Source: Nocardia colli (GTDB lineage Bacteria > Actinomycetota > Actinomycetes > Mycobacteriales > Mycobacteriaceae). From it: a stretch of DNA of 64,000 nucleotides. The DNA is taken from NCBI RefSeq assembly GCF_008704205.1, contig NZ_VXLC01000037.1, forward strand, positions 1 through 64,000, written 5' to 3'. The position numbers were made by a program, and so were the translations under genes. Position 1 is the first letter of the stretch. Each line of letters begins with the position of its first letter. Below are positions 6,365 through 15,359 of this stretch, piece by piece. Below the pieces are notes generated by a model. The model saw only the letters and a list, made by a program, of their open reading frames with translations, was not told the DNA's origin and did no database searches.

Positions 6365-8209
6365 ATGAGGGCTCAGTTCGCGGTGCTGGCAAAGGGTTCG
6401 GAGGGCGGCGGGGCCGCGTTGAATCAGGTCATCGGCCTGACCGCCGCCGCGCTAGTGATCGCGGCGGGCCTGTTCTGGCTGGCCTATCTCCATCGCACCA
6501 GACGGATCACCTGGCTGAAGAACGCGGCGGATCGGCTCGGGCAGTGGGGAAACCGGCCCGGCTGGGTCGCATTGCCGCTCGCGCTGTTCATCACGACCAT
6601 CCTCACCGCGCTGTTCGGCTTCATCTGGGATGTGAGCCTGCACATCGGCAAAGGGCGCGACCCCGGGCCACTGGCCAATCCGGCGCACTACTTCATCCTG
6701 ATCGGACTGTTCTTCCTCTTCATCGCGGGGATGCTGGCGGTGATCCTGCCGCTGGACGGGCAGCCGGGCCCGGCGGCGATCCGGATCACCCGCACATGGC
6801 ACGCACCGGTGGGCGGGGTACTGATGGCGGCGGTCGGCCTGTACGCCCTGATCGGCTTTCCGCTGGACGACATCTGGCATCGGCTGTTCGGCCAGGACGT
6901 CACGCTGTGGGGACCGACGCATCTGATGCTGATCGGCGGCGCCGGGCTCTCGCTGGTCGCGGTGCTGCTGCTGGAATTCGAGGGGCGGCTCGATCGGCCT
7001 GACCCGGATCGGGTCGACGGTCCGTTCCTGTGGGTGTTCCGCTCGCTCGCCTTCGGCGGCCTGTTGATCGGATTGTCGGTCTTCCAGGTCGAATTCGACT
7101 TCGGCGTGCAGCAGTTCCGGCTGGTTTTCCAGCCGATGCTGATCGTCGCCGCGAGCACGATCGCGCTGGTCTCGGCGCGGTACACACTCGGGCGGGGGAG
7201 TGCGCTGGTCGCGGTGGTGTTCGCGTTCCTGGTCCGCGGGGTGGTCGCGGTGCTGGTCGGGCCGATCCTCGGCGAGCCGCACAACGTGTTCCCGCTGTAT
7301 CTGGGCATCGCGGTAGTGGTCGAGCTGATGGCGCTGCTGCCGTTCATCGATAAGCCGCTCCGGTGGGGCGCGCTCACCGGGCTGGTCGCCGCCACCGGCG
7401 GGCTCTGGCTCGAATCGCTGTGGGTCGACGCGATGTCCGTCGATCGATGGCCGGCGAGCATGTGGCCGGAGCTGCTGGTCACGACGGTGCCGGTGGGTAT
7501 CGCCGGCGGCGCGCTCGGTGGGTTGCTCGGCCTGGTTCTGCGGGGTGAGCCGTTGCCGCGGCCTGCGCTGCGGCGTGGTCTGGTCATCGCGACGGTGCTG
7601 ATCGCCGCCGCGGCGACCGCGAACGGCTTGCGCATCCATGTCCCCGAGAATGCTTCCGCGGCAGTCCGGTTGCAGGATGCCGAATCGGTGCACGGTGGCC
7701 GGATGGTGACCGCCGATGTCACGCTGAGCCCGGCGGACCTGGTGCGCGATGACCCGGAGTGGGTGCAGTTGCTCGCCTGGCAGGGCGGTGTCGGTTCCGG
7801 GCGGCCGGGTCGCGGGCTGGTGATCGATCAGTTGCAGCGGGTCGGAGCGGGGCACTATGTCAGCACGAAACCCGTCCCGGCGGACGGCAACTGGAAGACG
7901 GTGCTGCGGTTGCAGGACGGCCGCATGCTGACCGGGTTGCCGGTGTACCTGCCCAGCGACCCGGGCATCGACGCCCGGGAGGTGCCCGCGCTTGCCGAGT
8001 TCACCCGTCCGTTCGTCTTGGAAACCACCGTGCTGCAACGGGAACGTTCGTCCGACTATCCGTCGTGGCTGTTCACTCTGGCGTCGTTGATCGTGCTGGT
8101 CTGCTCGCTGGCGATCATCTGGGCGCTGGCCTGGGGCGCGGCCCGGATCGACCTGGCCTATCGCGCCGACGTGCGCGCGGAGCGGATGGCGCGGGCGGTG
8201 CGCCGGTGA
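6365..8209 (+). CDS. Large polytopic membrane protein with extracytoplasmic beta-rich domain
   Basis: A 614-residue protein of unknown function, first gene of a four-gene coupled operon. About ten hydrophobic segments occupy residues 20-430. An extracytoplasmic region (about 435-560) follows, with GHYVSTKPVPADGNWK and TGLPVYLPSD; this resembles the FixH/YtkA-like beta domain found beside metal-handling proteins. A last membrane helix (about 570-592) and a basic tail end the protein. Charged and His residues lie within membrane-proximal motifs: D89/H93/GRDPGPLANPAHY (H108) and D168-D169/WH172/FGQDVTLWGPTH (H186). They could be metal ligands, which is inference. The frame is open upstream, but ATG 6365 is chosen because it follows GAGAGAAG and begins the recognisable membrane protein. 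Confidence 0.75.
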   Translation: MRAQFAVLAKGSEGGGAALNQVIGLTAAALVIAAGLFWLAYLHRTRRITWLKNAADRLGQWGNRPGWVALPLALFITTILTALFGFIWDVSLHIGKGRDPGPLANPAHYFILIGLFFLFIAGMLAVILPLDGQPGPAAIRITRTWHAPVGGVLMAAVGLYALIGFPLDDIWHRLFGQDVTLWGPTHLMLIGGAGLSLVAVLLLEFEGRLDRPDPDRVDGPFLWVFRSLAFGGLLIGLSVFQVEFDFGVQQFRLVFQPMLIVAASTIALVSARYTLGRGSALVAVVFAFLVRGVVAVLVGPILGEPHNVFPLYLGIAVVVELMALLPFIDKPLRWGALTGLVAATGGLWLESLWVDAMSVDRWPASMWPELLVTTVPVGIAGGALGGLLGLVLRGEPLPRPALRRGLVIATVLIAAAATANGLRIHVPENASAAVRLQDAESVHGGRMVTADVTLSPADLVRDDPEWVQLLAWQGGVGSGRPGRGLVIDQLQRVGAGHYVSTKPVPADGNWKTVLRLQDGRMLTGLPVYLPSDPGIDAREVPALAEFTRPFVLETTVLQRERSSDYPSWLFTLASLIVLVCSLAIIWALAWGAARIDLAYRADVRAERMARAVRR

Positions 8210-8406
8210 GCTACGCGCAGGACGTTGACGTGCTCGCCAGTCACTCCATGCTGCTGGCGATCCCGGCGTTCGTGCCCGCGCTGGCGGTGGTCGGCGTCAT
8301 CGTCGGCATAGCTATGCGTGATCGGCGGGCCGAGCGGCGCGAGGCCGAGCAGTCGGGGAGCGACGCCGCGGTATCCGATCCGCTCGATCGGGAGGAGAAC
8401 CGATGA
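8206..8406 (+). CDS. Small single-span membrane protein of the four-gene operon
   Basis: A 66-residue protein starting at a GTG that overlaps the previous stop by 4 nt (GTGA). Residues about 14-36 form one hydrophobic helix (MLLAIPAFVPALAVVGVIVG), followed by a charged cytoplasmic tail (RDRRAERREAEQ). Its own stop overlaps the next start by 4 nt. The size, single span and strict coupling suggest an accessory subunit of the complex made by its neighbours. Confidence 0.7.
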   Translation: MSYAQDVDVLASHSMLLAIPAFVPALAVVGVIVGIAMRDRRAERREAEQSGSDAAVSDPLDREENR

Positions 8407-8801
8407 TCCGTGCAGCCCGAACCAGTGCGCTTGCCGCGCTGCTCGTCGTGTCGGGGACGATGACCGCGTGTGGCTCGTCGGTCGATGCGCCGGCCGCGCG
8501 CACGTCGGCGAGTGCGTCGGTCGATGTCCCTGCCGAGGTCATCCTCTCGGTGCGGATCGCGAACGGGTCGGTCACGCCGACCAATACCAGGACCGATGCC
8601 AGGCAGTTCCAGCCGATCGTCATCAAGGTCGACAGCGATGTGGCCGACGAGTTGCATGTGCATTCCGAGCCGAGCCAGACCTTCGCCGTCGAACCCAAGG
8701 CGGGGCAGGAGTTCCGGTTCATCGTCACCGTGCCGGGACGGGTCGATGTCGAGCTCCATCACGCCGGCAAGACGGTGACCACGCTGCTGATCCGGCAGTG
8801 A
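8403..8801 (+). CDS. Cupredoxin-like lipoprotein
   Basis: A 132-residue lipoprotein with a typical signal sequence ending in TMTAC (lipidated Cys23). The mature part resembles cupredoxin-fold domains: IVIKVDSDVADELHVHSEP, then FIVTVPGRVDVELHHAGK and a C-terminal TLLIRQ strand. It has His residues at the expected loops but no cysteine for a classical type 1 copper site, so copper binding is uncertain. Overlaps of 4 nt on both sides tie its translation to the two membrane proteins. It may deliver or sense a ligand at the outer face of the membrane. Confidence 0.75.
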   Translation: MIRAARTSALAALLVVSGTMTACGSSVDAPAARTSASASVDVPAEVILSVRIANGSVTPTNTRTDARQFQPIVIKVDSDVADELHVHSEPSQTFAVEPKAGQEFRFIVTVPGRVDVELHHAGKTVTTLLIRQ

Positions 8802-10135
8802 GTCCGCCGCTCGCGCACGGGCTCAACGGCTCGGCGGATCTGCCGATTCCGCTGACCTACGCGCTGATCGGCGCGGCGTGGGCGTTGACGTTCTCGTTCG
8901 CGATACTGCTGGTGGCGTGGCGGCGGCCGCGGTTGGATCCGGACTCGCCCGGTCTGCTGCTGCCGTCCGGGCTGCGGGCGGTGATCGATTCCCGCGCGGT
9001 CCGGATCGTGCTTGCCGTAGCCGGTGTCGCGGCCGCGATGGTGGTCGGTCTGGTCCTCGTGTTCGGATCTGCTTCGCCGCAACGCAATCCGATCCCCGGA
9101 GTGTTCTATATCTACATCTGGGTCGGGGTGATGCTCGCGTCGCTCGTGGTCGGTCCGGTCTGGAAGGTCATCTCGCCGATGCGAGCGCTGCATCGGTTCG
9201 GCTGCTCGATCCTGCGCCGCAATCCCGAAGACGGCGTTCGCGAGTATCCGTCCGGCTGGGGATGCAGGCCCGCGGTGCTGGGCTTGTTCGCCTTCGTCTG
9301 GCTCGAGCTCGCGTCGCCCGATCCGGGTTCCATTGCGGCGGTGGGCTATTGGCTGCTCGGGTATTCGGTGGTGACGCTGACCGGCCTGGTTGTGTTCGGC
9401 ACGACCTGGGCCGAGCGTGGCGACCCGTTCGAGGTCTACAGCAGTCTGCTGGCGCGGCTCAGCCCCCTCGGCCGCCGCCCTTCGGGTGAGCTGGTGCTGC
9501 GCGCACCGCTGCACAATCTGGCGGGGACGCCGGTGCGGCCCGGATCGGTGGCGCTCGCAGCGACGCTGCTCGGCTCCACCGCCTTCGACAGTCTGTCCGC
9601 GCTACCCGGTTGGCGCGATCTCGTCGATTCACTCGGCGGTGGTTCGGTTTTCGGCGCGACGCTGGTGCGCAGTGCCGGCCTGTTCGTCGTCATCCTGATT
9701 GTCGGCACGGTCTTCACGATCGCCGCGCGGGCCACCGGCGGTCTCGACCGTGACGAACGAGCCGAACTCCCAGGGTTGTTGGCGCACAGCGTCACGCCGA
9801 TCATCGCCGGATACATCGTCGCGCACTATCTGACCTTCCTGGTGGAGAAGGGACAGTCCACGCTGGTGCTGTTCGCCGATCCGTTCCAACGCCGTTGGGA
9901 CATCGGTGGATTGGCGAGCTACCAGGTGCATTACCTGCTGTCCGAGCATCCGACGGTGCTCGCCACCACCAAGGTGCTCGCGGTGCTCACCGGCCACGTG
10001 CTCGGCGTGACCGCCGCGCACGACAGGTGCTTACGGCTCCTGCCGCCCGCGCATCGCGCCACCGGCCAGCTCGCCCTCATGCTGACCATGGTCGGTTACA
10101 CCTTCACCGGCCTGTACCTGCTGTTCGGTGGCTGA
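8798..10135 (+). CDS. Polytopic membrane protein, last gene of the four-gene operon
   Basis: A 445-residue protein with about ten hydrophobic segments, starting at a GTG that overlaps the previous stop (GTGA). The N-terminal motif AHGLNGSADLPIPL before the first span, and VGPVWKVISPMRALHR, are typical of actinobacterial proteins often labelled fenitrothion hydrolase by similarity to a Burkholderia protein. That label is from memory and probably not the natural role. I see no hydrolase motif. Taken with the cupredoxin-like lipoprotein, a transport or redox role at the membrane is more plausible. The stop abuts the convergent ABC permease gene. Confidence 0.72.
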   Translation: MSPPLAHGLNGSADLPIPLTYALIGAAWALTFSFAILLVAWRRPRLDPDSPGLLLPSGLRAVIDSRAVRIVLAVAGVAAAMVVGLVLVFGSASPQRNPIPGVFYIYIWVGVMLASLVVGPVWKVISPMRALHRFGCSILRRNPEDGVREYPSGWGCRPAVLGLFAFVWLELASPDPGSIAAVGYWLLGYSVVTLTGLVVFGTTWAERGDPFEVYSSLLARLSPLGRRPSGELVLRAPLHNLAGTPVRPGSVALAATLLGSTAFDSLSALPGWRDLVDSLGGGSVFGATLVRSAGLFVVILIVGTVFTIAARATGGLDRDERAELPGLLAHSVTPIIAGYIVAHYLTFLVEKGQSTLVLFADPFQRRWDIGGLASYQVHYLLSEHPTVLATTKVLAVLTGHVLGVTAAHDRCLRLLPPAHRATGQLALMLTMVGYTFTGLYLLFGG

Positions 10136-11413
10136 TCACCCGGGAACGTACGGTTCGCCGTCGGCCTTCGGCGGCCGCACCTGCCCGACCGCGCCCGCCA
10201 CGGCGATCACCGTCAGCAGGTACGGCGTCATCTGCAACACCTCGGTCGGAATCGGCGTTGCCAGCACCTGCAACTGACCCTGGAGGGCCTTGGTGAAACC
10301 GAAAAACAGTGCCGCACAGGTCGCGCCGAGCGGATGCCAGCGACCCATGATCACCGCGGCCAGCGCGATGAACCCGTTGCCCGCGGTCATCTCCTTGGTG
10401 AAACCGCCGGTCGAGCCGATGGTGAAGTACGCGCCGCCGAGCCCGGCGATCGCCCCCGCGAGCAGCACGGCCTGATACCGGACGCGCAGCACCTTGATCC
10501 CGACGGTCGCGGCGGCGCGCGGATGCTCGCCGACCGCCCGCACCCGCAACCCCCACCGGGTCCGGTACAACACGAACGCGAGCGCGACGACCGCGACGAC
10601 CATCGCGTACACCAGCGCGGTCTGATCGAACACCGTCGGTCCGATGATCGGGATGGACGACAGCACCGGAATCGCCAGCGGCTGCATGGTTCCGGGGTTG
10701 TTGAACCGGGCCGGTCCGTCGGTCAGATTGGTGAACTGATCGAAGAGGAACCCGGTGATGCCGGTGGCGAACACCACGAGCACCACGCCGAGCACGATCT
10801 GATTCACCAGATAGCGGATGGAGAACACGGCGAGCAGCCAGGCGACGAACACACCCGCCACCACCGCGGCCACCGCGCCGACGAAGAAGCTGCCGCTGAC
10901 CGTCGCGATGATCGCGGCCGCGAACGCGCCGGCCAGCAGCTGACCCTCGATGGCGATATTGATGACACCCGCGCGTTCACACAGCACGCCCGCGAGCGCG
11001 CCCAGAATCAGCGGCGTCGACAGGGCGAGGGTGCCTTGAATCTGGTTGGTGAGCGGGAAGATCTTGCCCGAGGCCGCCCAGCACACGAACGTCACCACGA
11101 ACGCGACGCCGAACACGGTGAACAGCACGGCCGCCCACCGTCCGGTCAGGCCGCGCCACAGATGGGCGATCGCGATCGCGAGGGCGACCACCGACAGCAG
11201 CAACGCCGCCGGTTTGGCGGGCACGTCGAGATCGGACGGACTCGCGGCATCCGGTGCGCCCAAACGGAAGTCGACGGTGCCCGACTTGGTGAACACCGCG
11301 AGGGCGACCGCGGTGACCGCCAGGACCAGCAGCAGGATCCCCAGGCGGAGTCGTTGCTGATGCTTCTCCGGTGATTCGAGCCCGCGGGCGGCACCGGTCG
11401 TGGTCGTCACCAT
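10136..11413 (-). CDS. Nucleoside ABC transporter permease (YufQ type)
   Basis: A polytopic permease of the BPD_transp_2 family used by BMP-dependent purine nucleoside importers. It has about ten membrane segments after a 30-residue cytoplasmic N-terminus. The core contains TPLILGALAGVLCERAGVIN and GYFTIGS-like segments with VRAVGEHPRAAATVGI, the usual cytoplasmic loop that contacts the ATPase. An ATG at 11413 follows AAGGGG at good spacing and shares one base with the stop of the preceding permease; a GTG at 11422 is too close to that site. It is the last gene of a four-gene operon with 1-8 nt overlaps except after the binding protein. Confidence 0.88.
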   Translation of the reverse strand: MVTTTTGAARGLESPEKHQQRLRLGILLLVLAVTAVALAVFTKSGTVDFRLGAPDAASPSDLDVPAKPAALLLSVVALAIAIAHLWRGLTGRWAAVLFTVFGVAFVVTFVCWAASGKIFPLTNQIQGTLALSTPLILGALAGVLCERAGVINIAIEGQLLAGAFAAAIIATVSGSFFVGAVAAVVAGVFVAWLLAVFSIRYLVNQIVLGVVLVVFATGITGFLFDQFTNLTDGPARFNNPGTMQPLAIPVLSSIPIIGPTVFDQTALVYAMVVAVVALAFVLYRTRWGLRVRAVGEHPRAAATVGIKVLRVRYQAVLLAGAIAGLGGAYFTIGSTGGFTKEMTAGNGFIALAAVIMGRWHPLGATCAALFFGFTKALQGQLQVLATPIPTEVLQMTPYLLTVIAVAGAVGQVRPPKADGEPYVPG

Positions 11414-12597
11414 CAGTTCCACCCCTTCGCGAGAACCGCGTCCGCGCGCTCGGCCCGGATCCGGAAGACGGTGCGCACCAGGGCCGGCGCCGCGACCAGC
11501 ACGACGATCACCGCCTGCAGCACGGTCACCAGGGTCAGCGGTGTGCCGGTCGCCGCCTGCATCTCGTTGCCGCCCGCGTTCAGCGCGCCGAACAGCAGCG
11601 CCGCGTACACCGTGCCGATCGGACTACCGCGGCCGAGCAATGCCACGGTGATGCCGTCGAAGCCGAACGATCCGGCGATTCCGTTGGTCAGCGGCAGATC
11701 GGTGCCGAGCACCTGCTGCGCGCCGGCGAGTCCGGCCAGCCCGCCCGCGATGAGCATCGCCAGCACATACGCCCGGCCGACGTTCATTCCGGCCGTGCGC
11801 GCCGCATCGTGATTGGCGCCGACCGCGCGCAACTGGAAACCCAGCGTCGATCGCGAGAGCAGCCACCACACGAACACGGCCGCGCCGAGGGCGACCAGCA
11901 GTCCGAGATTCAGCCGGGTGTCGCCGAATCGGGGGAGCTGCGCGGTCTCGTCGACCACCGGGCTGATCGGCTCGTTGCGGCCCGGCCGCTGCAACCACGA
12001 GGTGGTGAGCAGCCAGGTGAGCGCGTACAGCGCGACGTAGTTGCCCATGATCGTCGTGATGACCTCGTGCGCGCCGGTGCGCGCCTTCAACAGCCCGACG
12101 ATCCCGCCCCACAGCGCGCCACCGGCGATCCCGGCCACCAGCGCGACCGCCACGTGCAGCACCGGCGGCAGATGCACCGCGAAACCGACCCAGCCGGCGA
12201 ACAGCGCGCCGGCGATGAGCTGGCCCTGCGCGCCGATATTGAACAGACCGGTGCGGAACGCGAGCGTGACCGCCAGCCCGGTGCAGATCAATGGTGTTGC
12301 CGCGACCAGGGTTTCGGCGATCTGATGCTTGCCGCCGAACGCGCCGAGGAACAGCGCCCTATACGTATCGCCCACCGCGGTGGCGGCCGCCGACACCGTA
12401 TCCATCGGCCGCGCGAAGAAATAGCCGAACGCACCCGTCACGTTCGGATCGCTGACGATGATGAGCAGCGCGCCGACCACGAGCGCGAGCACCACGGCCA
12501 GCGCGCTGACGATCAGTTCGCGCACCCACGGCCGGTCGAGCGCACCCGGCACCCGGCCACCACCCCGCGGCGAATCGCTGCGCGCTGCCTCAGTCAC
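11413..12597 (-). CDS. Nucleoside ABC transporter permease (YufP type)
   Basis: A 394-residue permease pairing with the gene downstream. About nine membrane segments include ICTGLAVTLAFRTGLFNIGA, LKARTGAHEVITTIMGNYVA and LRAVGANHDAARTAGMN, the conserved coupling loop of this family. It overlaps the ATPase gene by 8 nt and the next permease by 1 nt. The paired larger and smaller permeases, with a double ATPase and BMP lipoprotein, match the PnrABCDE, RnsABCD and YufNOPQ systems for purine nucleosides. Confidence 0.9.
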   Translation of the reverse strand: MTEAARSDSPRGGGRVPGALDRPWVRELIVSALAVVLALVVGALLIIVSDPNVTGAFGYFFARPMDTVSAAATAVGDTYRALFLGAFGGKHQIAETLVAATPLICTGLAVTLAFRTGLFNIGAQGQLIAGALFAGWVGFAVHLPPVLHVAVALVAGIAGGALWGGIVGLLKARTGAHEVITTIMGNYVALYALTWLLTTSWLQRPGRNEPISPVVDETAQLPRFGDTRLNLGLLVALGAAVFVWWLLSRSTLGFQLRAVGANHDAARTAGMNVGRAYVLAMLIAGGLAGLAGAQQVLGTDLPLTNGIAGSFGFDGITVALLGRGSPIGTVYAALLFGALNAGGNEMQAATGTPLTLVTVLQAVIVVLVAAPALVRTVFRIRAERADAVLAKGWN

Positions 12598-14104
12598 GGT
12601 CCCCTCCCGGATGCGCGCCGGCCATCATCAGGCCGAGCTGGTCACGCGGGGTGTCCGGGCCGACGATGCCGACGACCCGGCCGCGGTACATGACGATGAT
12701 GCGGTCCGAGAGCGCGTAGATCTCGTCGAGCTCGGTCGAGACGATCAGCACCGCGGTGCCCTGATCCCGTTCGCGGACAATGCGTTTGTGCACGAACTCG
12801 ATCGATCCGACGTCGAGGCCGCGGGTGGGCTGACCGGCGATCAGCACCTCCAGCGGACGCGACAGCTCCCGGGCCAGGACGACCTTCTGCTGGTTGCCGC
12901 CGGACAGGGTGCTCACTGGATCCGCGCTGGAGCGAGTGCGGATGTCGAACTCCTCGATCCGTTGTGCGGCATTGCGTTTCACCGCGGACGGGGACAGCAC
13001 GCCGTGGCGGGAGAATTCGGGTCGATCGATCAGGTCCAGTACGAGGTTCTCGGCGACGCTGAACGTGCCGATGCAGCCGTCGTGCGAACGATCCTCGGGC
13101 ACATAGCCGATGCCCGCGTCCAGGTGCTGGCGCGGCGACCGGCCGACCACCTCCCAGCCGCCGACCGTAATGGCGCCCGCCACCGGCGTCCGCAGCCCGA
13201 GCAGCGCGCTGACCAGTTCGGACTGCCCGTTGCCGACCACGCCGGCGATGCCGACGATCTCGCCGCCGTCGACCCGGAAGGACACCTTGTCGACCACCAC
13301 CGCTCCGGCCGCGTCCACCACGGTCAGATCGGTGACCACCAAGGTCGGTCCGGTCGGCGCGGCCGGGGTCTTGGCGACCACGAGCTCGACCGACCGGCCG
13401 ACCATCAGTTCGGCGAGTTCGGCTTCGGGAGTGGCGGGTTCGACTGTGCCGACCACCGCGCCGCGGCGGATGACGGTGATCCGGTCGGCGATCCGGGTGA
13501 CTTCCTTCAGCTTGTGCGTGATGAAGATGATCGAGGTGCCGTTCGCGGCGATGGCGCGCAAGACCTCGATCAGCTCGTCGATCTCCTGCGGGGTGAGCAC
13601 GGCGGTCGGCTCGTCCAGGATCAGCACCTCGACGTTGTTGGCCAGTGCCTTCAGGATCTCCACCCGCTGTTGCTCGCCCACCGAGAGGTCGGCCACCAGG
13701 GCGTCCGGATCCACCGGAAACCCGTAGCGCTGGGACAATTCGCGCACCTGCGTGCGCGCCGCGGCCCGATCGAGCACGGCGAAACCCTTGGTCGGTTCCC
13801 GGCCGAGGATGATGTTCTCCGCGACGCTGAACACCGGCACCAGCATGAAATGCTGGTGCACCATGCCGATTCCGGCGGCGATGGCGTCGCTGGGCGACAG
13901 GCAGGTGACCGCCTTGCCGTCCAGCAGGATCTCGCCGTCGTCGGGCTGCAACAGCCCGTAGAGCATGTTCATCAGCGTGCTCTTGCCCGCGCCGTTTTCG
14001 CCGAGCAGGCAATGGATTTCGCCAGGCTCGACCACCAGGTCGATCTGGTCGTTGGCCAGTAAGGTGCCGAATCGTTTGGTCAGACCGCGTAATTCGAGCC
14101 GCAT
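12590..14104 (-). CDS. Nucleoside ABC transporter ATP-binding protein (double ATPase)
   Basis: A 504-residue ATPase with two tandem ABC domains. Domain 1 has Walker A GENGAGKST (about residue 36), signature LSVGEQQRVE and Walker B VLILDEPTA. Domain 2 has a degenerate Walker A (GVVGNGQSE), a good signature LSGGNQQKVV and a degenerate Walker B (LIAGQPTRGLD, Gly for Asp). One catalytic and one degenerate site is the normal arrangement in this transporter family, so it is not decay. It lies 25 nt after the BMP gene and overlaps the permease start. Confidence 0.93.
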   Translation of the reverse strand: MRLELRGLTKRFGTLLANDQIDLVVEPGEIHCLLGENGAGKSTLMNMLYGLLQPDDGEILLDGKAVTCLSPSDAIAAGIGMVHQHFMLVPVFSVAENIILGREPTKGFAVLDRAAARTQVRELSQRYGFPVDPDALVADLSVGEQQRVEILKALANNVEVLILDEPTAVLTPQEIDELIEVLRAIAANGTSIIFITHKLKEVTRIADRITVIRRGAVVGTVEPATPEAELAELMVGRSVELVVAKTPAAPTGPTLVVTDLTVVDAAGAVVVDKVSFRVDGGEIVGIAGVVGNGQSELVSALLGLRTPVAGAITVGGWEVVGRSPRQHLDAGIGYVPEDRSHDGCIGTFSVAENLVLDLIDRPEFSRHGVLSPSAVKRNAAQRIEEFDIRTRSSADPVSTLSGGNQQKVVLARELSRPLEVLIAGQPTRGLDVGSIEFVHKRIVRERDQGTAVLIVSTELDEIYALSDRIIVMYRGRVVGIVGPDTPRDQLGLMMAGAHPGGDRD

Positions 14105-14129
14105 AGCGCTCCCGTGTGACGGCCGCGGC

Positions 14130-15224
14130 TCACTTGGCTGCGGGCTGGGCCTTCGACGTGAGGGTGATCTTCCCGCTCGCGATATCGGCGGCGAGCGCGG
14201 TGATCTCGGTCTTCAGCTCGGCCGGGATCTTGTCGTCGAACTCGTGGTACGGCGCGAGACTGACCCCCTTGTTCGCCAGCGTGCCGACGTAGGCCTGGTT
14301 GCTGAACTGCTTGTGGTAGGCGTCGGTGATCGACTTCGTCACCGCGACATCCATCAGCTTCTCCACGCTGCTCAACAGGGACGAGCAGTATTCGGCGGCG
14401 CTCACGCAGCCGTCGGTGTCGACCCAGATCGCGGTGACCTTGCCGCCGGAGGAGTGCGCCGCCTCCAGCGCGCCGAGGCCCGCCGGACCGGCCACCGGGA
14501 GAATGATGTCGGCGCCCTGGCTGATCAGATCGTTGGCCTTGGTCTTGCCGATGTTCTTGTCCTGGAAGTCGTTGGTGATGACGCCCTGCTGGGTGGCCTC
14601 GTCCCAGCCGAGCAGCTGGACCTGCTTGTTCTTGGCCTTGTTGTAGTACGCGATGCCCTCGGCGAAGCCGTCCATGAAGATGGCGACGGTGGGAATGTTG
14701 ATCCCGCCGAACGTGCCGACCTTGCCGGTCTTCGTCTGCGCCGCGGCCAGGTAGCCGGCCAGGAACGACGGCTGGGCCGAATTGAATGTCAGCCCCTGCA
14801 GGTTCGGCAGCGGCGGGTTCTTCGCGGTGTCGGTATAGGCGTAGTCGACGATGGCGAAGTTGATGTCCGGGTTGGCCTTCGCCGCGGCGTAGGTGGCGTC
14901 GCCCTGCTTGAAGCCGATCGTGACGATGATGTCGCACTTCTGCCGGACCATCGTGTTGATGTTGGTCGGATAGTCGTTGTCCGACTTCGACTCCAGCTGG
15001 GCCTTCGAGATGCCGAGTGCGGCGACCGCGTCCGTGACCCCCTTGAAGGAGGTCTGGTTGAACGACTTGTCGTCGAACCGGCCGGAGTCCGACACCATGC
15101 AGGCCTTGAAGTCCTTGGCGCCCGCGTCGCCGTTCTTGCCCTGCTCGGACGGCGGACTACCGCACGCCGCCACGGTCAGCACGAGCACACCGGCAGCGGT
15201 GAGGGTCTGCGACAACCTACCCAT
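14130..15224 (-). CDS. BMP-family nucleoside-binding lipoprotein
   Basis: A 364-residue extracytoplasmic binding lipoprotein for the importer downstream. The signal sequence ends in TVAAC (Cys21). The mature protein has the BMP/PnrA fold: VSDSGRFDDKSFNQT near the N-terminus, DIIVTIGFKQGDATYAAA, GYLAAAQTKTGKVGTFGGI, and IWVDTDGC in the hinge-ligand region. The FDDKSFNQ motif contributes to the purine nucleoside site in characterised members. The ATG at 15224 is preceded by AGGAGG at ideal spacing; the longer upstream frame is not needed. Confidence 0.92.
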   Translation of the reverse strand: MGRLSQTLTAAGVLVLTVAACGSPPSEQGKNGDAGAKDFKACMVSDSGRFDDKSFNQTSFKGVTDAVAALGISKAQLESKSDNDYPTNINTMVRQKCDIIVTIGFKQGDATYAAAKANPDINFAIVDYAYTDTAKNPPLPNLQGLTFNSAQPSFLAGYLAAAQTKTGKVGTFGGINIPTVAIFMDGFAEGIAYYNKAKNKQVQLLGWDEATQQGVITNDFQDKNIGKTKANDLISQGADIILPVAGPAGLGALEAAHSSGGKVTAIWVDTDGCVSAAEYCSSLLSSVEKLMDVAVTKSITDAYHKQFSNQAYVGTLANKGVSLAPYHEFDDKIPAELKTEITALAADIASGKITLTSKAQPAAK

Positions 15225-15304
15225 TTTTGCCTCCTGAAACGCGATACCCCGCAACCCAACTCACCGAACCTGCCGAAGAGAGTGCAGTGGTGGTGGGAGT
15301 TTAG

Positions 15305-15338
15305 GACGCGGAACCGATCTTGGCTCGGTTTCCGCGTC
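15305..15338 (-). terminator. Long hairpin after the metallophosphoesterase gene
   Basis: On the minus strand GACGCGGAAaCCGA pairs with TCGGTTCCGCGTC (13 bp, one bulge, 7-nt loop), then CCTAAACTCC. It lies between the metallophosphoesterase stop and the BMP gene start, so it separates the two transcripts. The U-tract is poor. Confidence 0.5.
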
Positions 15339-15359
15339 ATCGGGACAATCGGGACAGGG

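Noticed and set aside
6452..8038. Minus-strand open frame of 528 codons opposite the large membrane protein
   Set aside because: The product is Gln/Arg/His-rich with no motif, and the plus-strand gene is coupled to its neighbours.
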